NCBI GenBank assembly: GCA_030490835.1
Contig: CM059972.1
Location: 16,903,764 to 16,967,763, forward strand
Direction of reading: 5' to 3'
DNA: 64,000 nt
Origin: Annona cherimola
Lineage: Eukaryota > Streptophyta > Magnoliopsida > Magnoliales > Annonaceae
Below the pieces are notes generated by a model. That model saw only the letters and a list, made by a program, of their open reading frames with translations, was not told where the DNA came from and did not search any database. The number at the start of each line of letters is the position of its first letter. Position 1 is the stretch's first letter. A program made the position numbers and the translations under genes. Shown here piece after piece: positions 11,778-23,300 of the stretch.

Positions 11778-14700
11778 TTTTGTTGGGGGGGGGGGGGGGT
11801 GTGGCATTTCACATCTACTATTTGTCATATAGATGAATGAATTAGATCATGGAAAATAGCTGTTTCTACCCAGTAGCTGTTAGGTGAAAGCCATTTATTG
11901 AAGCTTACTCAAGCATTTCTTGATACTTTCTCTCTTTCATTGGCAATAGATGTTTAGCCATTTCTTAACTGAAATGAATTTGCAGATCATGTGAATGAGA
12001 AAAAGGAAGCTCTTGGTGAGGTTCTAAATGGCGATCGCTTAGTTGATGCACCCTACAAACTCAATTTCCTTGAGAACAGAGAATCTGAAGTTGTTTGCAG
12101 GAAGAAACTATCAAAGAAAGAAGTTGCTCGATTCCGGAATGCCATCATCAAGGACTATTACTTCCAAATGTTCTATGATGATCTGCCCATCTGGGGTTTT
12201 ATTGGAAAAGTTGACAAGGAAGGGAAAAGTGATCCAAGCGAGTACAAGTACTACCTCTACAGGCATCTTCAATTTGATATTCAATACAACAAGAACCGAG
12301 TCATTGAGATTAATGGCCATACTGATCCAAGTGCATTGGTTGATCTCACTGAGGACAAGGAAGTTGAGGTGGAGTTCATGTACACAGTGAAATGGAGAGA
12401 AACTGATACTCCTTTTGAGAAGCGGATGGAGAAGTATTCAAAGCCTTCTTCTCTTCCACACCACTTAGAGATCCATTGGTTTTCAATAATAAACTCATGT
12501 GTGACTGTTCTTCTTTTAACTGGGTTTCTTGCCACCATTCTCATGCGAGTGCTCAAGAACGATTTTGTTAAGTGAGAAACCTTTTCAATACCCAGTTTCT
12601 TCTTCTCTTAGTTTTCTTTGTTATTCTAATTCTGGCACTGATATGCACCCTTGTCTGAAAGGTATGCACATGATGAGGAACCAGCAGATGACCAAGAAGA
12701 GAGTGGGTGGAAATATATCCATGGAGATGTCTTCAGGTACCCAAAATACAAGTCGCTGCTTGCTGCTTCCCTTGGTTCTGGCACTCAGCTTTTCACTCTG
12801 TAAGTATCACTTTCGAAGTCAGTTTGGCTTAATTCGAGTTGATCAAGCAATCTGGAAACACGTTATAGTTTCACTCTTATGATTTTTTCAATGATTTTAT
12901 GTTGGTAGTTTTTGTTTAATGATTCTTTCTTTGTGCTTTGTTCCAGTACTATCTTCATTTTCCTACTTGCTTTAGTAGGAGTGTTCTACCCATACAATCG
13001 AGGAGCTCTATTTACTGCCCTAGTTGTCATATATGCTCTAACATCTGGCATTGCGGGCTATGTTGCAACCTCTTTCTATTGTCAGCTTGAAGGAACAAAC
13101 TGGGTAAAGCGTTATCTGTCAAACCCTGAAATCTTTTCATCAATTTTCATAATTAGTTTTTAATTTTTTCTTCTTTTGGATAAACAGGTTAGGAATCTAT
13201 TGCTTACAAGCTTTCTTTTCTGTGGGCCTCTGTTCCTGACATTCTGCTTTCTTAACACTGTTGCTATAGCCTATAGTGCCACTGCAGCCTTGCCGTTTGG
13301 TACTATTGTGGTGATTGGCCTCATATGGGCCCTTGTAACGTTGCCATTGCTTATTTTGGGTGGGATTGCTGGAAAAAACAGCAAGGCTGAGTTCCAAGCT
13401 CCTTGTCGCACTGCTAAGTATCCTAGAGAAATTCCTCCATTGCCTTGGCATCGACAGACTCTTCCCCAGATGGCAATGGCTGGGTTCTTGCCTTTCAGTG
13501 CTATCTATATTGAACTTTACTACATATTTGCCAGTGTTTGGGGCCATAGAATTTACACTATATATAGCATTCTCTTCATCGTCTTCATCATTCTCCTTAT
13601 TGTCACCGCTTTCATTACTGTGGCGTTGACATACTTTCAACTAGCCGCTGAGGACCACGAATGGTGGTGGAGGTAAGATGGAAAACAAATTTTTTTCTTT
13701 TGTTGTCTGGTTTTCATTACTAATGTCTTCTTTTGAGATAATATGAAGTTGTGAAAAGTTCTTTACATTTGGTTTATATGCTCAGATTATCCTTTGAGAA
13801 AGTTATAGTTCTAATTCCTCATCCTAAATTTGCATTTGTCATGACATATTGGCATTTTCTTGTAAGGATATTCTTATAAATGTAATTGCTGGGTTGCTTT
13901 TCATTTGATGAGAAAGTATTCAGTTTGATGGTCAGCTATTTATGAACCAGCTTTTATACTGTTATTATGCTTCCCCTTTTAATAAGCTACAAGCCATCTT
14001 TGATTTGATTCTATGTTCTATAGTACTACAGGAAGGGAAGTTTTAGAGCAGTCTATTTCAAAGTTAGATTTTGGTATGCATCTGCTTACATGATTGTAGG
14101 GGGTTAGTTCGTAATTGTGGAACAGATCTCTAGTTAGTTATCTATTATGGATACTTATCTCATATGAAAATGTTTTCATTTGCTTAAGGATATATTGGTA
14201 TTCTAGAATATCAGAGACATCAATATTCTCTAATTTATTGTTAGTGCATTCAATTTATCAATAATATCGGATCATGTTTTAGAAAATGTCGTCCTCCTTT
14301 TTATCATTCCTTCCATTATTTCTTTTCAAATAACTATGATAGCATTCCTAAGTCGTGAAACCTCATATGTATTTGTGCATATTATCTCATATTAATGTAT
14401 ACTTTAATTTTCATGTATAAGCATTGTTCTAAATTTGTTGAGGTTCTATGTCTCTTGTTCATTTCATTGTGTCTTAAAAGTTCATGTTTGAGTAGTGTTT
14501 CTGTTTTAAATATGTATTTATAGAGGAATTCCTTTTATACCCCAACATTTGCATCAAATTCCTAATATACCCATAACGTTTCACAAATTCATCTTATATT
14601 TATAACATTTCACCCTAAATTCATATTATATTCACGCTGTTAACACAACTGTTATCTAACCCATTAAAAAGACAATTTCGTCCTTTTAAAAATTTTCTAA

Positions 14701-16698
14701 TTAAAATAATTCAACCTTAATACGGCTCTCAAATTTTTTAATATCATATATTAATGATTCACTATCATTAATTGAGTCATGCTAAGGTTAAATTGTCTCA
14801 ATTAAAAAATTTTGAATGAGCCAACCGTCTTTTCAATAGGGTAAATAACGGTTGTATCGACGATATGGGCATGAGAGGAATTTAGAATGAAATTTTATCA
14901 GTATAAGAAGAATTTATGAAACATTATGGGTATATAAGAAATTACGGACTAATGTTATGAGGTGTGAGAGAAATTTTTCCTTCTTACTTATCTTAATTTA
15001 TTGTGGAATTTTTTGTCAAAAAAATTTATTGTGGATTTTTATTAAAATTTCTTTAACTTTTTCAATAAATTTTCCTGAAACAAATGATATTATCTCTGAC
15101 AAAAGTGATAATTTGTATTCTTTAGAACCTCCTAATATAAGCTTAATTACTAATAAGGCAAACACTGATCTCGTGAGTCCAAATGTACGCTTGTTGAGTT
15201 TTCAAGGTTAGCTTATTCTTGAAATTAATATGGACAGTAGCTGACCTTGACCTTGAAATTGAGGACCAATTGATAAATGGACCCAGCTCAAGCATGAATA
15301 TATTTTTTGACTGGGTTAACTAGAAAAGGCTTAGAGGTGGGCTCAGCCTGTATGTCTTTTTGAGCTAAGGTAAATGGTAAGGTCAGGCTTGAATAAGCTT
15401 TTTGTTTCGCTTGACTTGGAAATGGTTTACTTGAGTTAGCCTGTCTTGTCTGCATTATCTACATTGAGTATCGACTAAGGTAAGCTCATGCTTCAATGGA
15501 CTTTGCTTGACTTGATGAGGCTTCAGTTGAGATTGGTTGTATGTCTGTCTTGAGTCTTGAATCGGACAATAGTATATATCATAACCCGATAGTATAAACA
15601 AGTTAAGCTTGTTAGGGCGGTCTTGGTTCATAATTGAGGAATCTGAGTGGAGTTCTGAGCTTGATGAGCTAACTTCTAAATTGAGTTGGATCAGATCTGA
15701 AGACAACTTCTGTTTGTTTGAAGTAGAGCTTCAAATCTGATGCCTACTCTTGTTTGTTTAAGGTAGAGCTTGAATTTGGCAAAACTGACCCCAGATTGAC
15801 TTTTTAAAAAGACCGTAGTCAATATCATGATTGACATAATTGCGAAGCAGGCCCAGCATTCCAGCTCATGATCGTTTGCCTGATGAGTCCTGCTCAAATT
15901 TTGAACTGGATCTCTTATCAATTTAGTTGATTCTTTTTGGTCTTCTAGCATCAAATGAAAAGACAGGTAAATCATGTAGCCATCCCCCAAATCATGAAAG
16001 CTCTTTTCTTGAGTGGATGTGTTATCACTATCTGGGATAAGCAGCAGAAGTTGATACATTTGAGTGTGTAATGTGGCACTCAGGCAAATACCATGCTGTT
16101 GTATCATCAGTTAGCATGATCATGGGTTGGACTAGGTCATGTAGTTCTGCTTCCATTGATAACTGGTATGGGTGGGTTTCGTTAAACAAGTTGAGTATCT
16201 CATTCTTAAGAAGACCGATGTTTCTAGATTTTCTGGTGATCCACTACTTCAAGCTCGCCCAATTCCACCTAAAAAGCAATTACAGGTACTGCCAGTAAAT
16301 TGAACCCCATGGGACCTTTTCCACTCATCTCGATAGTTAAAAATGCTTAGAGGATCCTTCTCATAGCATGTTAATAGTAGATTTCTCTCCCGTTTGATAT
16401 TTGATGAGTGCTCCAGGTTACTTGTCATGTGCCAGTTGCTGTAGTTTTCTCATCAGTCAGCCATCTTATTTGCTGCAGGGCTTTCCTTTGTGGAGGATCA
16501 ACTGGATTGTTTATCTATGCTTACTGCTTGTACTACTACCATGCACGGTCAGACATGTCTGGCTTCATGCAAACATCCTTCTTCTTTGGGTACATGGCAT
16601 GTATCTGCTATGGGTTCTTCCTGATGCTAGGCACTGTGGGCTTCCGTGCATCTTTACTCTTTGTCCGTCACATATACCGGTCAATCAAGTGTGAATGA
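10003..16698 (+). CDS. TMN: Transmembrane nine superfamily protein (TM9SF/TMN), copy A, complete
   Basis: Exons 10003-10145, 11306-11346, 11986-12571, 12662-12799, 12947-13103, 13188-13672 and 16479-16698 join in frame into 589 residues, a usual length for short TMN proteins. All introns are GT-AG. Residues 1 to about 20 are a signal peptide. The lumenal domain (about 21-224) includes [20 protein letters not shown] and the family motif [12 protein letters not shown]. The first membrane segment is near 226-248 ([19 protein letters not shown]). Hydrophobic segments from exons 5-7 supply the rest of the nine-span region, with the conserved blocks [28 protein letters not shown] and [20 protein letters not shown]. 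The C-terminus RSIKCE fits the KXD/E Golgi-retention signal described for plant EMP/TMN proteins. The family acts in Golgi/endosomal membranes; cargo for this copy is unknown. A second Met at 10009 aligns with the start of copy B and may be the true start. Confidence 0.95.
11742..11801 (+). repeat. Microsatellite: (GT)n, then a T run and a G run
   Basis: In intron 2 of TMN copy A, a GT repeat is followed by a long T homopolymer and then about 15 G. Lengths in such a compound simple repeat are often wrong in assemblies. No function is visible. Confidence 0.85.
13673..16478 (+). other. Intron 6 of TMN copy A (2.8 kb)
   Basis: This is the longest intron of copy A. It interrupts the Arg codon of the conserved WWWR|AFLCGG block (AG|GTAAGA donor, CTGCAG|GG acceptor). 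It contains a foldback MITE (14523-14981), then a stretch at about 15240-15720 rich in AAGCTT/GCTTGA-like words. Similar words occur in the matching intron of copy B near 21240-21660. The open frames within it show no recognisable domain. Confidence 0.8.
14523..14981. mobile_element. Foldback MITE, family A, inside TMN-A intron 6
   Basis: The left arm (GGAATTCCTTTTATACCCCA, then CCTAATATACCCATAACGTT) pairs with the reverse complement of the right arm (GGAAAAATTTCTCTCACACC, then CTTATATACCCATAATGTTT). Pairing continues for about 110 bases on each side, including ACATTTCACCCTAAATTCAT. No coding capacity. It has the same end style and size as the elements at 3209, 17363 and 56263. Confidence 0.7.
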
Positions 16699-17362
16699 TT
16701 AACCAGTGTCTCATCTACCTTCCTAGTCAGCTACAGCGGTTCCTCCATTTCGGTGAGCATGCTCTGATTAATTGTGATAGAGGAAATTTCTCTTATGCTC
16801 AAAAGTGGTTTGAGCCAATGCCATCTTTTCTTCTAAAGGGGTCTAAACTTATTAGTAGCTGTTCTGGTATAGTTTGGATTCTTGGGGTGGTGAGGTTCAT
16901 GTGAAGAGTTTTTTAGCGATATCCTTCAGAGGGGCAGTTGTATCATTCAGTTACATGTAAGTGGAACACTTCTCACGAGGGGAAGAAATGAAAACAAAGA
17001 GGGGGAAAAAAAAAAAAAAAGTTCATTTTGTTGCCTGAAAATGGTAAATGAGATCAATTCATGTACTTCTTTGCAAAATGTCTGTTTGTTTATTTGGTCA
17101 GCGTTTTCTGTTGGAGGCCACGTGCATGTTTGGCATGTCGTCCTACCAGTGCAATGGGTGGGCGAAAACCTGGTAATCAATTGCTTCATCCTCTCTAGCT
17201 CTGGCCCTTCCCGCAAAGAAAAAAAGGTTATTTCTTTGGGCCTGTTCCTCGGTATAACATTTGCAAAATGGATCTCGAGTTCTAGGGCTGTGTTAATTTG
17301 GCTAGAGCTTATTGGCTGATGGCTGATAAACAGCTGTGGTTAAATAAATGGAGGTTAATTTT

Positions 17363-17762
17363 TAAGGCAAATTTTACATGTATTCATGAATTTTATCTTT
17401 AATTCTACTTTGTGCCTACAAATTTTTGTAATACCCTACTATATATTTTATCTAAAATTTAACTTATAGCACCCTCTCTAACATGATAAAAATGTTCATC
17501 CTTAATTATGATTTTATTAGTAAAAGTTTACATCCAAATGAATTTTTAGTACTTCTACAACTATGAAATTGTCTATTCCTAATTAAAGCTTGAGCATATT
17601 AGTCATTTTACTAGGTACTAATAGCCCCTTTAGTGGATATATAACAATGTGAGTATAAGTAGAATTTAGGTAAAATATATGAGTCTCTTAAGAATTTTTA
17701 AAATTATGTGAGTATAAATAAAATTAGGGGGTAAAAAAATTGTGGGTATTTATGAAATTTGT
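17363..17762. mobile_element. Foldback MITE, family A
   Basis: The left arm (GGCAAATTTTACATGTATTC) matches the reverse complement of the right arm (GGACAAATTTCATAAATACC) over roughly 70 bases. The matching tracts continue through TAATTCTACTTTGTGCC and its counterpart. No coding capacity. Confidence 0.55.
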
Positions 17763-18197
17763 CCTATTTTGTATTATAATTTAAAACTGTTAAACCATGT
17801 TTGATGAAGCTTTAATGGTGGCTTCGCGGAAATAATGGACAAATAACAGAAGCCCTCTTTTTTATTTTTGAGCAGAAAGGCCTTAAAATATTGGTATATC
17901 CCTTCAACTATAATTCAGAACTACTTGGCTCGAAAGTCGAAAGCATTCGTCAACTATTACCTTCTTACAGTACATCTCTTATATATGGATTGTATTAAAT
18001 CCAAGTCAGATCGGTGGGGATCAATTTTAGTGAGTTTTACAGAACACAAGAATGAGACTGATTTCTACTCGTATATATGCATGATCTTTAATAGATTGTA
18101 CCTCGGCATTTCAAGCTGATGATTCTTCTTATGTGTGTAACTCGCTCTTATTTCTACGCGAATACTGAAAAACAAATGGCCTGAACTATCTTGGGGT

Positions 18198-18400
18198 ATA
18201 CCGGGTGCATTTAACCTTTTTTTATTTTTTAAACTTTTTTTAAAAATTGTTAATCTAAATATATTTAACATGCATATCAATTTTTACCATTTTTGAAGAT
18301 TTTTAATTTTTTTTTTTGAATTTTTAAAAATCAGTGGCATTTTTAATAATTTAAAATTATTATCTCAAGATTAAATCGCTGGACAGCTGAATCACCACTG
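18198..18400. repeat. Partial family C repeat (CCGGGTGCATTTAA end)
   Basis: Starts with CCGGGTGCATTTAACC, then follows the AT-rich body of the elements at 45063 and 48961 (TTTAAAAATTGTTAATCTAA, ATATTTAACATGCATATCAA). The other terminus is not obvious, so this is probably a fragment. Confidence 0.4.
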
Positions 18401-18682
18401 TTTGAGCATTGACCCCTTTTACGGATCGAATAGCGGCCAGAAAAGCAAGGGAATGAATATTGAATAACACGGCTAGGCCCCATACCTTTCTATCTCTCGA
18501 TCTCATTTTTCAAAAAATTAATATTCATCAAAGATTAAGCAAAAGGTACTTTCCCTCGCTTTATTCGAAAGCATAAACATGTGATTCATTCCCGCATGAA
18601 CCGAATAGGATTCATTTTCCAGTGTTTCTTTCAAATAGACGTTAAAACAATAACAAACAACTATTAGATAAAGAGGAGTATC

Positions 18683-19043
18683 TTTTTAGCCCGGGTTAAA
18701 CAAATGTTCTGTTTAGCCCACCTTAAAAAACTCATTTATAATTTTTTTTCCCTTTACACACTTATTTATCTAAGTATATTTAACATATAAACTAAATTTT
18801 ACTATTTTTGGATATATGTATATACTTTTTTAAAATTATAAAGATTGAGATATTTTAAATACATATATACACAAATGTTTAAAATGTTTAAAAATATATA
18901 TACACATCCAAAAATGGTAAAATTTAATTTTATATTAAATACACTTAGATAAACAAATGTACGAAGGAAAAACAAAAAATTATTATAAATGAATTTTTTG
19001 AAATAGGCTAAGTGGGGCATTTGTTTAGCCCAATCTAACAAAA
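18683..19043. mobile_element. Foldback MITE, family D (GTTTAGCCC ends)
   Basis: The left arm contains GTTAAACAAATGTTCTGTTT and AAACTCATTTATAAT. The reverse complement of the right arm gives GGCTAAACAAATGCCCCACT and AAATTCATTTATAAT. The arms pair for about 60 bases and the inner parts also tend to fold back. No coding capacity. I see only this copy in the window. Confidence 0.6.
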
Positions 19044-19637
19044 TCATTCATCTTAGATAATAATAATAATAATAATAGCAAACAACCATGAATTTCATAC
19101 TCGATGATCCAAAATAATCAATGATAGGGGACGTAAGAGGAGACGAAAAAAGTTTAATTTTGTTGTGTTAGGATTTAAAAATTGAATGGGAATTAGGAAA
19201 AGTTATATAAAAAATTAAAATAGATTATTATTTTATGGTAACGAGAAAAGTATTTTTCTGAGAAAGGAAATTTCATCTCATCCGTGAACAAGAAAAATAA
19301 AAAGCTAGGGACCAGTACGAACAGATAATCGAACGAATATAATTTCCCATTTAGGTAAATAGTATTAGCTTATCATGGGAGAATTTTCAATATGCAAAGA
19401 AGTGATCAACACAGAGAGTCAAGTTATCACAAATTCTGAAAGTTTTCTTTCTGTTTTGTTCGTTTAAAAACTCAATTTTTTTAGCATTTGCAGAAATTTC
19501 GTCATTGCATTAATCTGAAAAATAACTAGCATTACCCTGCTTTCTTTAGCGTTAACTACATTTACAGTTATTAATCACTGTGTCTTAAATTCCAGCGTTA
19601 TTGACTTTGTGATATCATCCTATACATCTTTCTCTGG

Positions 19638-19904
19638 ATATGTTTGGCGATGGTTAAAAAATGTTAAGTTAAAACTTTTCAATCTAAAACTTTTCACTTT
19701 CCACAACTATCATATTTTTTAATTATTTTTTCACATTTTTCTATACAACTACCCTACTTTTCAATCATTTCTACACAACTAACCTATCTATTTTAACTTT
19801 GTCATCTTTACTACTCATCATTACCTCTATCATATCACATCATTTGACAACTTTTACTCTTCAAAACTTTTCATCAAAAGTTTTACTCATTCTCAAACAC
19901 ACCT
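19638..19904 (-). mobile_element. MITE, family B, well-preserved inverted copy
   Basis: Reverse-orientation relative of the copy at 5979. It contains TTCTATACAACTACCCTACT, CTACACAACTAACCTATCTA and CTCATCATTACCTCTATCAT, and ends with AAAACTTTTCATCAAAAGTT and CTCAAACACACCTC. It appears to be the copy closest to the one at 5979. Confidence 0.7.
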
Positions 19905-20321
19905 CTATTTCGTTCCCCCAGCCAAGCACCTCAGTATAAGTCCTCTTGCTAGTCAGACATTTTCTTATCCTTTTCTATATCATATCAATTTTTAATTCCC
20001 AACGGACCCTCGCCCTTAAGAAACAATAGTTAATAAAAACGAACTATTTTTACTCTTCATTTTCTATTCTTTCCCCTGTCAGCGTTCCTGGTACATTTAA
20101 CTGAATGATACAAATCCTGATTTCTTTTTTCGAAGACCAAACTGCCCCAAGAATCAAAACTGAACCAGAACAGCTATTGATGCGAAAAGATGGCCCAAAC
20201 AAACCCTTCCACTTCTGAGCAAGGGGGAAGTTCGCCAAACCACACCTCTCAGCAAAGCATCCCACCAAGATGGAGGAAGCACTATTAACCGGCTCAGAAA
20301 GCAGATGAGGACACAGGGTAC

Positions 20322-23300
20322 TCATTCACACTTAATTGACCGGTATATGTGACGGACAAACAGCAAAGATGCGCGGAAGCCCACAGTACCTAGCATCAAG
20401 AAGAACCCATAGCAGACACATGCCATGTACCCAAAGAAGAAGGATGTTTGCATGAAGCCAGACATGTCTGACCGAGCATGGTAGTAGTACAAGCAGTAGC
20501 CATAGATAAACAAGCCAGTTGATCCTCCACAAAGGAAAGCCCTGCCACACATAAGATGGTGACTAATGAGAAAAAGCATCATTCGACAGCTCGTCAAATG
20601 TGGAACGCAAATCAACCCTTACATCTCGTAAAATGGATGCTTAAAAATTTTTAATTCCTGTGAACGGGTTGGAAAAAGGTCATGCATACAATTCATTGGC
20701 GGTACCTGCCTTTTGGATGGAATAGGGTGAGATTGTAGTGCATCAAGCAGTCCAGAAGTATTACTCATCTTAAGAATTTGGTTATGCAAACGTATTTAAT
20801 GTAATGTCACCCATCCATGCAAATTATCAAAAGGAGGGACCGCATGGTCTGATCTTATCAAAGATAAATAAATAAATCGAAAATGTATCAGTCTCGACAT
20901 GCATATATAACTGCAAAAAGGACAGTATTAGACAGCACTACATTCTGCTACCAAAAAATCCAACCCCAGTTAGTGATGACAGATCCATTTGTACTGGAAA
21001 TCTTTTTCAACCAATGGAGGAAGGCTATATGCTTGCTTTGTCTATGTCATTGAGTTAGGTGTGCCAGACCAAAAAGAAATAAGAAGTTAATAACAGGTCC
21101 AGCTAGAAATTTGAATGGAGTTCATCAGTTGGGGGATCTTGACTGATATTTAACTAGAATTCTGGGCATGTGTTACAAATAGGTCAAGCACAATATCAAC
21201 TGGATTAGCAAAAAAGTAAAAAAGGAGTCGAAACTACCGAATATAAGCTGAACTCCAACTAAAAAAGTTGCCTTCAGATCTAATCTTGCTTGATTTTAAG
21301 TATTCTTTTTCAAGCTTAAGCTCCACTCAAAATCTCTCAGTCAAATAAAACCAAGCCTAGTGAATCAAGCTTAGATTTTTTAGCATACATAACATATAAC
21401 AATGTCCAGCATCTAATGCCATCAACGCTTGCTATGGATATACAATCTGAGGCTCTGACCCCAACTGAAGCCTTATCAAGTTAAGCAAAGCCTAGTGAAG
21501 AATTACTTGGCCTGTTTATCAGATTGTTCTTGATTTAAAGCACAAGCTAAGATTGAGTGCCTACATTCCAAGCTTGAACAACTAGCTAAGCCAGCTTGTA
21601 AACTACGTCAATTCTTGCTCAACAGCCATAATGTTGACCTGATCCAAAACTGATACATTCCAACCCCAATCAAAATCATTTTATGGAATCAGTCAGTGGA
21701 ATTAGTTAGATTCCTTGGAAAAAAAAAATCAATTATAGCTATCAAAATAAATGATATACAAAAATATTTTGGATTCCAAGACATTTGCTAACATTTTTTT
21801 TGTAATCCATAATCTAATCAAAAAATTTTCAGATAGGACGTAAGCAAAGAAAAATAAGTAAATAAGAAAATAACAGCCTAATAGGCATGCCTTAAAATTA
21901 CTCCAAGGTAGTTATAGCATGCTTGGAGACAGATTGGGATATTAAGAACCACCATAAAAGCTTCAGTCGGCAATTAGGATCTCTTCGATTTCAATGAAAC
22001 TTGAAGAGTTGGTTCCCACTTCCCACCGTAGTTGTTATTGCAAAGACTTAATAATGCATTATAACGAACCTAAACTTCCTCGCTTTTGAATTCCCAATAG
22101 GCGCATGTGATGGTCATCTCATTTGCAAAAGAAGTATTTGAGTCAAGATGATGTTGAACAAAGTGTCAATATATAAAGATAGAATGGAAATTTAGAATCA
22201 GAAATCAGCAGTAGCAAAACTAGAATCAAGCTCCAGCACTATAACTTTCTTGAAGGAAGAGCCAAGCAAACGCGCGCACGAAAAAAAAAAAAAAAGGAAT
22301 TTCTGTTATCATGTACGAACTTACCTCCACCACCATTCATGGTCCTCAGCAGCAAGTTGAAAGTATGTCAATGCCACAGTAATGAAAGCAGTGACAATAA
22401 GAAGAATGATAAAGACAATGAAGAGAATGCTATATATGGTGTAAATCCTGTGTCCCCAAACGCTGGCAAATATGTAGTAAAGTTCAATGTAGATTGCGCT
22501 GAAAGGCAAGAATCCAGCCATTGCGATCTGGGGAATAGTCTTTCTATACCACGGTAATGAAGGAATCTCTCTGGGATACTTCGCAGTGCGACAAGGAGCT
22601 TGGAACTCAGCCTTGCTGTTTTTTCCAGCAATTCCACCCAAAACAAGCAATGGCAATGTTACAAGTGCCCAAATGAGGCCAATCACCACAATAGTGCCAA
22701 ATGGCAAGGCTGCAGTGGCACTATACACTATAGCAACAGTATTAAGAAAGCAGAATGTCAGGAACAGAGGCCCACAGAAGAGAAAGCTTGTAAGCATCAG
22801 GTTCCTAACCTGTTTATGCAAAGCAGAAAATGAAGTTCAGAAAAATATTAAAAATAAAAGATGAAGTTAAATTATAAAAAGTTCAGGATTGAATAGTCTA
22901 CAATTTACCCAATTTGTTCCTTCAAGCTGACAATAGAAAGAGGTTGCAACATAGCCCGCAATACCAGATGTTAGAGCATATATGACAACTAGGGCAGTGA
23001 ACAGAGCTCCTCTGTTGTATGGGTAGAATACTCCAACTAAAGCCAGAATGAAAATGAAAATGGTACTGAAACAGATGCACAGAACAAGGTATTGTCCAAA
23101 TTATAAGTACAATTGAAGAAAAAATCTCATTACTCATAAAAGCATATTTTCAGAGTGGTTAGATTAAACCAAACTTGGTCCGGAAATACTACTTACAGAG
23201 TAAAAAGCTGAGTGCCAGAACCAAGGGAAGCAGCAAGTAGAGACTTGTATTTTGGGTACCTGAAGACGTCTCCGTGGATATATTTCCAACCAGTCTCTTC

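Larger units (their letters stand above)
16699..20321. other. Spacer between the convergent TMN genes
   Basis: No gene seen. It holds the 3' UTRs of both TMN genes, family A and family B MITEs (17363, 19638), a partial family C-like repeat near 18198-18400, a separate foldback element (18683-19043) and an AAT microsatellite at about 19058-19077. Confidence 0.7.

Noticed and set aside
13197..13640. 147-codon open frame antisense to TMN-A exon 6
   Set aside because: Shadow of a conserved coding exon on the opposite strand. The same kind of shadow occurs at copy B. No independent support.
15691..16107. 138-codon minus-strand frame in TMN-A intron 6
   Set aside because: No recognisable domain and no splice or promoter support. 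It lies in an intron of a well-defined gene.
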